Positions 52,726 through 60,025 of a DNA stretch of 64,000 nt are shown here, one piece after another. Source of the stretch: AG2 sp036493735 (GTDB taxonomy: Bacteria > Gemmatimonadota > Gemmatimonadetes > Gemmatimonadales > Gemmatimonadaceae). Every line of letters starts with the position of its first letter. Position 1 is the stretch's first letter. A model generated the notes under the pieces. That model did no database searches, had not been told where the DNA came from, and saw nothing but the letters and a program-made list of their open reading frames with translations. The stretch is taken from contig DASXPH010000085.1 in NCBI GenBank assembly GCA_036493735.1, positions 124,001 through 188,000 on the forward strand. Reading direction: 5' to 3'. The position numbers and the translations under genes are program-made.

Positions 52726-54627
52726 TCAGTTCATGGTGCTCGGAACGGGCGCACGTCCACCTAACGAGATCGCATGCGTCGACGCGCGGTTCGGCGCGCC
52801 GGCGAGGGGCAGTGTCACCGTGAACATGGCGCCGCCACCGCCAACGTTTTCGGCCGAGACGTGCCCCTCGTGGCGCTCGACGATCGAACGCACGATCGCG
52901 AGGCCCATACCCAGCCCTTGCGTCTTCGTCGTGAAGAACGGCTCGAACAGGCGCTGGCTGACAGCGGGGGCGATGCCCGCTCCATGGTCGCGCACCGTCA
53001 CTTCGGCCACAAAATCCGTTGTGCTGGTGCGGATCGTCACCTCGCGCAGTCCCGTGGACGTTGCCGCGGCGTCGAGGGCGTTGAGGGCGAGATTGAGAAT
53101 GACCTGCTGCAGCTGCACGGGATCGCCGAGTACGAGCAACGGCCCCGATGCGGGCGAGAGCTCGAGCCGGATGCGCCGGAGCGCCGCGTCCTGTCGCAGG
53201 AGATGCAAGACATCGCGACAGATTGCGTTGAGGTCCACGATCGTCGCGATCGTTTGGTCTTTGCGCAACAGGAAGCGCATGTGATCGATCACGTCCGCAG
53301 CTCGCTCGCAGTCGTCGATGATACAGCGCAGCCCCTCCTCTTCTTCCGCTGGATCGCTCTCGGCGCGCTCGAGAAGGAGCAGGCCTGACTCGGCGCTCGC
53401 GCGAATCGCCGTCAACGGCTGTCGCAGCTCGTGCGAGATCGAGGCGGCGAGCTCGGCGACGGCGGCAACGCGCCCCATGTGCGCGATCTCTCGTCGCGTC
53501 TCCTCTGCGGCGGCGACTTCTTTCGCCATGTGATTGAAGCTCGCGGCGAGACGGGCGACTTCGGCGTCGCCTTCATCGGGCACTCGCACATCGTACTGCC
53601 CGCGCGCGATCGCCTGCGCCGCGTTCGCGATGGCGACGATCGGATTGGTCACGCGTCGTCCAATGAGTAGTGCCGCTCCCATCGCGACGAGCAGTAGGAG
53701 CGCGCTGAGCAAGGAGAGATCACCGAGCGCGGACCTGGCGAGATCCAGGACAGCGGCGAGTTGCGACTCGATGACTATCTCCAATGGCGTGCCGGCGATC
53801 GGGCCTCGTGCGATGATCACTTGTTCGCCACCGCCGTCCACCGCGCGACCACTCGTCGCTCGCCCGGCACGCCAGTGCGGCGTCACCGGCTGACCGCCGG
53901 GCGTCGTCCAGACACTCCCGTCGTCATTGGCGTAGTACGTGCTGACGCCGGCGCCGGCGAGTGCACGCAGATTGGTGTCGACCTGGACGTTCACGGCGAT
54001 GCGGCGCTCGTGGGCGATGTAGCCAAGAAGGCCCGTGCCGCCCGCGATCGGCTGCACGACCCAGAAGTAGACGCGGCCACGCGACACGTAGAGGCGGCTG
54101 ATCTGCAGCGAGTCGTCCGAGGCATGGCTCAACGCGTCCCGCAGGAGCTGTCGCGCGCCGAACGATGGGCTGTCGATCGGCGCGAAGAGCGGCATGGGGG
54201 GCGCTCCCGGCTGAACGGAGGCGACACGCTCGTTGCGCGCGGTCCAGAGCTCGATGCGGAGTCCCGAGTCCGCGGGATTGGCCAGGCTCGCGAGCGCGCG
54301 TCGCGCCTTACCGAGCAGGCCGTCCGGCGAGAGACGAGTCGCGCGACTCTTGCCACTCGCCGTCTCGACGAGGAGGCGGCGCACGGCGGAATCCGCGGCG
54401 ACGGCGGCGTACCGCGGCCGACTCTGACGGATGGCGATCGCCGCTGATGACGCGAGCTGACGAGTCGCGCGTACGAGGTGGTCTTCCGACCCGGCCGCGG
54501 CGGAGCGGGTGAGGACTTCGTACGTCGCGGCGAGCGCGATGATGAGGCAGCAGGCGATGACCGCTCCAGTCAGCAGCGAAAGACGCTGAGAGAGAGAGAG
54601 TCGAAACGCTGGTGTGGCGATGCTCAT
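52726..54627 (-). CDS. Membrane sensor histidine kinase (HAMP, NtrB-like)
   Basis: 633 residues from ATG 54627, overlapping the response-regulator stop by 4 bases; GTG 54639 is an alternative. Helix 1 (about 15-40, LLTGAVIACCLIIALAATYE), a periplasmic sensor of about 270 residues, helix 2 (about 308-330, LLSALLLLVAMGAALLI), then HAMP (RRVTNPIVAIANAAQAIARG) follow. The kinase core has ISHELRQPLTAI (phosphorylated His), NLALNALDAA, DHGAGIAP and GLGMGLAIVRSIV. It should phosphorylate the upstream single-domain regulator. The signal is unknown. Confidence 0.9.
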   Translation of the reverse strand: MSIATPAFRLSLSQRLSLLTGAVIACCLIIALAATYEVLTRSAAAGSEDHLVRATRQLASSAAIAIRQSRPRYAAVAADSAVRRLLVETASGKSRATRLSPDGLLGKARRALASLANPADSGLRIELWTARNERVASVQPGAPPMPLFAPIDSPSFGARQLLRDALSHASDDSLQISRLYVSRGRVYFWVVQPIAGGTGLLGYIAHERRIAVNVQVDTNLRALAGAGVSTYYANDDGSVWTTPGGQPVTPHWRAGRATSGRAVDGGGEQVIIARGPIAGTPLEIVIESQLAAVLDLARSALGDLSLLSALLLLVAMGAALLIGRRVTNPIVAIANAAQAIARGQYDVRVPDEGDAEVARLAASFNHMAKEVAAAEETRREIAHMGRVAAVAELAASISHELRQPLTAIRASAESGLLLLERAESDPAEEEEGLRCIIDDCERAADVIDHMRFLLRKDQTIATIVDLNAICRDVLHLLRQDAALRRIRLELSPASGPLLVLGDPVQLQQVILNLALNALDAAATSTGLREVTIRTSTTDFVAEVTVRDHGAGIAPAVSQRLFEPFFTTKTQGLGMGLAIVRSIVERHEGHVSAENVGGGGAMFTVTLPLAGAPNRASTHAISLGGRAPVPSTMN

Positions 54628-55034
54628 GCGTTTTTCCACTTCGCGCTCGACATCTCGCGCAGATGCGGCCGGATCAACGCCACGAGCTCTTCGGCGCGAA
54701 AGGGTTTGCGCAGCCAGCCGCAGGCACCCTCGCCATTCGCCTGTTCCAGCGCCGCCAGGTCATCGCGCGCGCTGATGAAGACGATGGGTGGGATCGACGG
54801 CGCGCGGGCGGCAAGACGATCGCGCAACTCGAATCCGGTCGATGTACCGAGCTGGACATCGACGACGAGGCAGCTCGGCAGGCCGCTCTCACACTGGAGG
54901 AATTCCTCCGCCGACCCGAAGGTCTGTGTCGCGATTCCAATCACGCGTAGGTATCGCGCGAGCGACCGCCGAATGGACTCGTCGTCGTCGACGATACCGA
55001 CCCATTCCTCCACGGCGGTCGGCCAGGGCAGCAT
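54624..55034 (-). CDS. Single-domain response regulator (FixJ-type receiver)
   Basis: 136 residues. The receiver has the acidic pair VGIVDDDESIRRSL, the phospho-acceptor Asp in SCLVVDVQLGTSTG and the Lys in GWLRKPFRAEEL, so it is catalytically complete. There is no DNA-binding or output domain, as in CheY or Spo0F; a phosphorelay or protein-interaction output is inferred. It is the first gene of an operon with the histidine kinase, overlapping by ATGA. Confidence 0.88.
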   Translation of the reverse strand: MLPWPTAVEEWVGIVDDDESIRRSLARYLRVIGIATQTFGSAEEFLQCESGLPSCLVVDVQLGTSTGFELRDRLAARAPSIPPIVFISARDDLAALEQANGEGACGWLRKPFRAEELVALIRPHLREMSSAKWKNA

Positions 55035-55184
55035 CTGATGTGTCAGCCAAACGAGGGGACTGAAGATCCACTTCCATCACCGTTCTAGCTGACCATGCTT
55101 CTCTCTGCCTTTCGGCCCAATTGGACCTTTGGCCAACGGGCACTACGCATCACACGCCACGCGTCACGCGCAACGCCCCCCGCC

Positions 55185-56078
55185 CTAGCTCCCGGCTCTG
55201 TAGACGCGCACGTAGTCGACGATCATCTGCTGCGGGAAGACCGTCGTCGCGTCCGGGTCGTTAGGCCAGGCGCCGCCCACGGCTAGGTTCAGGAGCAGGA
55301 AGAAGGGATGGTCGTACACCCAGCTCGTTCCGGCGGGAAGGCTGGACGGCGTCGTCTGGAAGTAGGATTGGTCGTCGACGAACCAGGTAATGCGCCCCGG
55401 AACCCACTCGACGGCGTAGCGGTGAAAATCGTCGGCGAACGCGCCACTCGTTAGGCTGTACGGGCCGCCGATGCCGCTCGCGCCCGAATAGCCCGGACCG
55501 TGCATCGTGCCATGCACGGTGGCCGGCTCGCGACCGATGTTCTCCATGATGTCGATCTCGCCGCTGCGCGGCCAACCGACAGCGTCGATGTTGTCACCGA
55601 GCATCCAGAATGCCGGCCACATGCCCTGACCGCGCGGGATCCGAATCCGCGCCTCGAATCGGCCGTACGCCTGAGAGAAGAGCCCTTTCGTCTTGATGCG
55701 CGCGGACGTGTAGCGACAGGTGCCGTACCAGCACTGGTCCGTGCTGTTGGCCGGCGCCGCCGCCGCCGTGATGACGAGGTTTCCCTTACCGTCGAGGGCG
55801 ATGTTCTCGGCGTGCGTCGTGTAGAATTCGCGCTCCTGATTCCCCCAACCACTGCCTCCAAGGTCGGCGGCCCACTTGGCGCGATCGAACGACGCGCCGG
55901 CCGGTCCGTCGAACTCGTCGCTCCAGACAAGTGTCCAGCTCGGCGTCGTCCCCGGGCCCGTGTCGTTGGCTTTCGGTGATGCGGCAGAGGACGCACAGGC
56001 GGCGAGCGCCGTTAGGCACAGCAGAGCACTCCGCGCGCGTGGTCTGCTCATCCTCATCCCCATGTTCGTGGTGTTCAT
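55185..56078 (-). CDS. GH16 family glucanase lipoprotein
   Basis: 297 residues from ATG 56078 (GGAG lies just upstream). The signal peptide ends LTALAAC. The GH16 fold has LVWSDEFDGPAGASFDRAKW, NQEREFYT, RFEARIRIPRGQGMWPAFWM and the catalytic motif GEIDIMENIG (nucleophile and acid/base Glu). Members cleave beta-1,3- or mixed-link glucans (laminarin, lichenan). FHRYAVEWVPGRITWFVDD and WVYDHPFFLLLNLAVGG complete the family. It is exported and acts on external polysaccharide. Confidence 0.92.
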   Translation of the reverse strand: MNTTNMGMRMSRPRARSALLCLTALAACASSAASPKANDTGPGTTPSWTLVWSDEFDGPAGASFDRAKWAADLGGSGWGNQEREFYTTHAENIALDGKGNLVITAAAAPANSTDQCWYGTCRYTSARIKTKGLFSQAYGRFEARIRIPRGQGMWPAFWMLGDNIDAVGWPRSGEIDIMENIGREPATVHGTMHGPGYSGASGIGGPYSLTSGAFADDFHRYAVEWVPGRITWFVDDQSYFQTTPSSLPAGTSWVYDHPFFLLLNLAVGGAWPNDPDATTVFPQQMIVDYVRVYRAGS

Positions 56079-56161
56079 ACGCTCCTTCGACAGAGGAGTA
56101 GGGTTGGACCTGCCCGCGCTCCGCGCGTTACATTAGCTCGTCTCCCCCAACTCGTCCAACG

Positions 56162-58372
56162 ATGAAGACCATCGCTCTCCTTCTCGCGGCCGGCCTGCTC
56201 TCGGTGCCGCGCCAGCTGCCTCTGCGAAATCCGACTCCCGAGCGCTCGCGCCTCGAGCGCGAGGCGCGGAACGTTACCATCACCCGCGACAGCTGGGGCA
56301 TCCCGCACGTCCATGGCAAGACCGACGCTGACGCCGTGTTCGGACTCGTGTACGCGCAGGCCGAGGATGACTTCAATCGGGTAGAGACGAACTTCATCAA
56401 CGCGATGGGCCGGCTCGCCGAGGCGGAGGGGGAACGGGAGATCTACCGCGACCTGCGGATGAAGCTGTTCATCGACCCGGACACCCTGAAGGCCCAGTAC
56501 GCCTCGAGCCCGGAATGGCTCAAGGCGCTGATGAACGGGTGGGCGGACGGGTTGAACTATTACCTGCAGACGCATCCTGACGTGAAGCCGCGCGTAATCG
56601 GGCACTTCGAGCCGTGGATGGCGCTGAGCTTCAGCGAGGGCAGCATCGGCGGCGACATCGAACGGGTGAATCTGGATCGGTTGGAAGCTTTCTATGGCAA
56701 CCATCCGGAAGCGGAAGGACGAACGTCCGGCACGGACGAGGAGGACGAGCGCGAGATGGGCATACCTAACGAGCCAACGGGCTCGAACGGGGTCGCGATC
56801 GCGCCGGCGAACACGGTCGATCATCACGCCCTGCTGCTCATCAATCCGCATACGTCGTTCTTCTTTCGGGCCGAGGTACAGGTGACGAGTGACGAGGGAC
56901 TCGATGCGTACGGAGCTGTGACGTGGGGCCAGTTCTTCGTGTATCAGGGCTTCAACGAGCACGTCGGCTGGATGCACACGTCCAGCGGCGTCGACGCCAT
57001 CGACGAGTACCTCGAGACGGTCGAGAAGCACGGCGATAAGTACTTCTACAAGTACGGCAACGAGTGGCGCCCGGTTACGGTGAGCACGATCACCGTGCCC
57101 TATAAGACGGGCACTGGCTTGCTGTCCAAGAGCTTCGCCGTCTATCGCACGCATCACGGCCCGATCATTCGCGAGCAGAACGGCAAATGGGTCGCGGTCC
57201 GGCTGATGAACAGTCCGGAGAAGGCGCTCACGCAGTCGTACACGCGCACCAAGGCGCGTGATTACAAGTCCTTCAAGCAATCGATGGAGCTCCACACCAA
57301 CTCGTCGAACAACACCATCTTCGCCGACAAGGATGGAGACATCGCGTACTTCCACGGCAACTTCATCCCGCGGCGCAATCCGAAGTTCGACTGGACAAAG
57401 CCGGTCGACGGCAGCGACACCGCGACCGAGTGGCATGGAGTGCTCTCGGTGGACGAGACGCCGCACTTGCTGAATCCCACGAGTGGATGGCTTTACAACT
57501 CCAATAATTGGCCCTGGTCGGCGGCTGGAGCGTCGAGCCCCAAGCGCGGCGACTATCCCGCGTACGTCGAGACCGGCAACGAGGAATCGTGGCGGGGCTA
57601 TCATGCCATCCGCGTACTCTCGAATCGGAAGAATTTCAGCATCGCGGCGCTGCGTGCTGCCGCCTACGACAGCTACCTGCCGGCATTCGAGAAGATGATT
57701 CCGCCGCTGCTCGCATCCTACGACCAGCTGCCCGCGAGTGATCCCCTCAAGGCGAAGCTTGCGGATCAGATTGCGCAGTTGCGCGCCTGGGATTATCGCT
57801 GGGGAGTGGCATCGGTCCCGACGTCGCTCGCGGTATTCTGGGGCGAGGAGGTGACGCGTCGCGTGGCGCCGGAGGCGCGCCGGGTGGGGATGTCGCCCGA
57901 CCAGTACGCGATCGAGCGCGCGACACCGCAGCAACGTCTCGATGCGCTCGCCGCGGCGTCCGACAAGCTCGCGGCGGATTTCGGCGCCTGGAAAACGGCG
58001 TGGCGCGACATCAATCGCTTCCAGCGCCTAACGGGGGACATCGTGCAGCCGTTCAACGATGCGGGGCCGAGCACACCGGTCGGGTTCACCTCGTCGCGAT
58101 GGGGCTCGCTGGCATCGTTCGGGGCGCGCCCCTACCCGGGCACGAAGAAGTGGTACGGTACGAGCGGGAACAGCTTCGTCGCCGTCGTCGAGTTCGGCGA
58201 CAGCATCCGCGCGATCGCGGTGACGGCCGGTGGCGAGAGCGGCCACGCGGGCTCGCCGCACTTCAACGACGAGGCGCAGCGGTATGCAACCGGCAATCTG
58301 CGCGAAGTGTATTTCTATCCGTCGCAGCTCAAGGCACACACCGAGAAGGTGTATCATCCCGGTGAACGGTGA
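56162..58372 (+). CDS. Penicillin acylase family protein (Ntn hydrolase)
   Basis: 736 residues with a signal peptide (MKTIALLLAAGLLSVPRQ). The alpha-chain part has VTITRDSWGIPHVHGKTDAD and FGLVYAQAEDDFNR. The catalytic Ser is Ser208 in NEPTGSNGVAIAP, which becomes the N terminus of the beta chain after self-cleavage. Later marks are NPHTSFFF, YQGFNEHVGW and NSSNNTIFADKDGDIAYFHG. Family members hydrolyse amides: penicillins, acyl-homoserine lactones and other N-acyl compounds; the substrate here is unknown. Periplasmic. Its last codons lie in a REP-like block. Confidence 0.9.
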   Translation: MKTIALLLAAGLLSVPRQLPLRNPTPERSRLEREARNVTITRDSWGIPHVHGKTDADAVFGLVYAQAEDDFNRVETNFINAMGRLAEAEGEREIYRDLRMKLFIDPDTLKAQYASSPEWLKALMNGWADGLNYYLQTHPDVKPRVIGHFEPWMALSFSEGSIGGDIERVNLDRLEAFYGNHPEAEGRTSGTDEEDEREMGIPNEPTGSNGVAIAPANTVDHHALLLINPHTSFFFRAEVQVTSDEGLDAYGAVTWGQFFVYQGFNEHVGWMHTSSGVDAIDEYLETVEKHGDKYFYKYGNEWRPVTVSTITVPYKTGTGLLSKSFAVYRTHHGPIIREQNGKWVAVRLMNSPEKALTQSYTRTKARDYKSFKQSMELHTNSSNNTIFADKDGDIAYFHGNFIPRRNPKFDWTKPVDGSDTATEWHGVLSVDETPHLLNPTSGWLYNSNNWPWSAAGASSPKRGDYPAYVETGNEESWRGYHAIRVLSNRKNFSIAALRAAAYDSYLPAFEKMIPPLLASYDQLPASDPLKAKLADQIAQLRAWDYRWGVASVPTSLAVFWGEEVTRRVAPEARRVGMSPDQYAIERATPQQRLDALAAASDKLAADFGAWKTAWRDINRFQRLTGDIVQPFNDAGPSTPVGFTSSRWGSLASFGARPYPGTKKWYGTSGNSFVAVVEFGDSIRAIAVTAGGESGHAGSPHFNDEAQRYATGNLREVYFYPSQLKAHTEKVYHPGER

Positions 58373-58418
58373 TCAGCGGTGGTCGGTGAACGGTGGTCGG
58401 TGATCACCGTTCACCGAG
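58361..58418. repeat. REP-like block, copy 3
   Basis: GGTGAACGGTGATCAGCGGTGG units followed by GGTCGGTGATCACCGTTCACCG: the same units as at 2094 and 45253, again able to form a hairpin. It contains the final Gly-Glu-Arg-stop of the acylase. Confidence 0.7.
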
Positions 58419-58441
58419 GATACTCCACAAGGAGCGTCTTT

Positions 58442-58870
58442 ATGTCAGAAACACCGAAGCTGCGGGTCTTTCGCGCCGTGCTGTTCGGCATTGGCGCGGA
58501 GCTGTTGACGATTCTCTCGATCGTGCTCGCGGTCACGGTGTATCGGCTGGGCGGCCACACCGCCGCGGACATCGACCATTTCAGCGCTCAGGCGGGCCTC
58601 ATCATCGGACCAGCCGGCGGCGCGATTTACACCTTCGTCATGGCGCTTGCCGCGCTGCGTGGCGTCTCCGGGCGCTTCGTCACGCATGGCGTGATCGTCG
58701 CTGCCGCGGCGGTGGCGTTCCATCTCCTCGGAGTCTCCCATGCGCCGGGTGGATTCCAGCCGATCTATCTCTATGCCGATCTGGCAAAGTTGGTCGCCGG
58801 CGCCCTGGCGGGTGTGATCGCCGCGCGAAAAGCCGGTGGAGCGACCCAGTTCGCGCGCTTCCCCGCGTGA
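58442..58870 (+). CDS. Small four-helix membrane protein
   Basis: 142 residues from ATG 58442, with AAGGAG upstream. Four hydrophobic segments are visible: about 10-32 (AVLFGIGAELLTILSIVLAV), 50-72 (GLIIGPAGGAIYTFVMALAA), 80-98 (HGVIVAAAAVAFHLLGV) and 110-130 (YADLAKLVAGALAGVIAA). I do not recognise the family. The stop overlaps the methyltransferase start (GTGA), so it forms an operon with it. Confidence 0.75.
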   Translation: MSETPKLRVFRAVLFGIGAELLTILSIVLAVTVYRLGGHTAADIDHFSAQAGLIIGPAGGAIYTFVMALAALRGVSGRFVTHGVIVAAAAVAFHLLGVSHAPGGFQPIYLYADLAKLVAGALAGVIAARKAGGATQFARFPA

Positions 58871-59577
58871 GCGGGAGCAACATCTACAGTCGGCGCTGGT
58901 TCGACACCTTCCTCGGCCGCATCGATCCAGCCATCGTCGAGCGCGAGGTCGCGTTTCTGCGCCGCCACCTTCCGCCGCCGGACGCCCACGTCCTCGACCT
59001 GTGTTGCGGCCCCGGGCGCCACGCGACGCCGCTGGCCGATGCCGGCTATCGCGTGATCGGAATCGACCTCGACGCGTCGTCGTTAGGCACGGCCCACGCG
59101 GCGACCGGGCGCGCCTCATTCGTTCGCGCGGACATGCGGCGCATTCCCCTCGCGGACGAGAGCATCGCCGCCGTCATTTGCATGTGGCAGAGCTTCGGCC
59201 ATTTCGGGGAGCGCGAGAACACGAGCGTGCTGGCCGACATGGCGCGCGTGGTGCGGCCGGATGGCACCGTGATTCTCGATCTCTATCAGCGTGAGTTCTA
59301 CGCGCGGAACGAGGGCGAGCGCGACATCGTCCGCGACGGCGCGCGGATTCACGAACGGCGCGTGATGAGCGGCGATCGCCTTCGGGTGCGGCTCGCTTAC
59401 GAGCCGGGTGGTTTCGCGGAGGAATTCGAGTGGCAGCTGTACACGCCAGCGGAGATCGCGGCGCTCGCCGCGCCGGCTGGGCTGCGATCCGTTGGCAGCT
59501 TCGCCGACTTCGATGACGCCATCGCGTCGTCCCGCGAGCGGGCGCGGATGCAGATCGTGTTACGCAAGACAGCGTAG
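58867..59577 (+). CDS. Class I SAM-dependent methyltransferase
   Basis: 236 residues from GTG 58867. Motif I is VLDLCCGPGRHATPLADAGY, followed by VIGIDLDASSLG, FVRADMRRIPLADESIAAVI and the later VVRPDGTVILDLYQREFY. This is the methyltransferase_25/UbiE-like group; the acceptor is unknown. Cytoplasmic. It overlaps the upstream membrane-protein gene by 4 bases. Confidence 0.88.
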   Translation: MSGSNIYSRRWFDTFLGRIDPAIVEREVAFLRRHLPPPDAHVLDLCCGPGRHATPLADAGYRVIGIDLDASSLGTAHAATGRASFVRADMRRIPLADESIAAVICMWQSFGHFGERENTSVLADMARVVRPDGTVILDLYQREFYARNEGERDIVRDGARIHERRVMSGDRLRVRLAYEPGGFAEEFEWQLYTPAEIAALAAPAGLRSVGSFADFDDAIASSRERARMQIVLRKTA

Positions 59578-59610
59578 CGTCCCCGCACCGGTTTCCCTAC
59601 AGGGCGCCAT

Positions 59611-59668
59611 CCATAGGCTTGACAGGGAAAGCGCAAGGATGCACTCTACCCATAGGCCTGCCAGGGAA
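59611..59668 (+). repeat. Direct repeats upstream of PadR, candidate operators
   Basis: CCATAGGCTTGACAGGGAA (59611-59629) and CCATAGGCCTGCCAGGGAA (59650-59668) differ at only two of 19 bases and start 39 bases apart. A shorter CCCTACAGGG palindrome lies just before them (59595-59604). The second copy ends 6 bases before GTG 59675, and its AGGGAA could act as the ribosome site. Binding by the adjacent PadR is inferred. Confidence 0.5.
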
Positions 59669-59674
59669 CGACCC

Positions 59675-60025
59675 GTGTCGCCACGCTCCGATCCGAACGA
59701 CCTCCTCCAGGGTACCCTCGCGATCCTCATCCTGAAGGCGCTGCTTCCAGGATCCGCGCATGGCTATGGCATCGCGCGCTGGATCGAGGATGCGACCGCC
59801 GACGCCCTACGCATCGAGGAGGGATCACTCTATCCCGCGCTGCGACGGCTGGAAGATCGTAAGTGGGTGTCCTCGGAGTGGGGACTTTCGGAGAACAATC
59901 GCCGTGCGCGCTTCTACAACATCACGGCGGCAGGGCGCAAGCACCTGCGCGACGAGGCGGCCGTGTGGCTACGGTATTCGCAGGCGGTCACGCGCGTCCT
60001 GCGCGCGGCGCCCGCTATCACATGA
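59675..60025 (+). CDS. PadR family transcriptional regulator (permease-linked)
   Basis: 116 residues from GTG 59675; ATG 59639 would add 12 residues and include the second direct repeat. The start SDPNDLLQGTLAILILKALL and the segments GSAHGYGIARWIEDATADAL and IEEGSLYPALRRLEDRKWVSSEWG are typical of the PadR proteins paired with ADOP permeases. It probably represses its own operon. The stop overlaps the permease start (ATGA). Confidence 0.88.
   Translation: MSPRSDPNDLLQGTLAILILKALLPGSAHGYGIARWIEDATADALRIEEGSLYPALRRLEDRKWVSSEWGLSENNRRARFYNITAAGRKHLRDEAAVWLRYSQAVTRVLRAAPAIT

Noticed and set aside
56075..57934. Long open frame antisense to the penicillin acylase gene
   Set aside because: Same reason: the plus-strand gene is clearly real and the antisense product has biased composition without domains.
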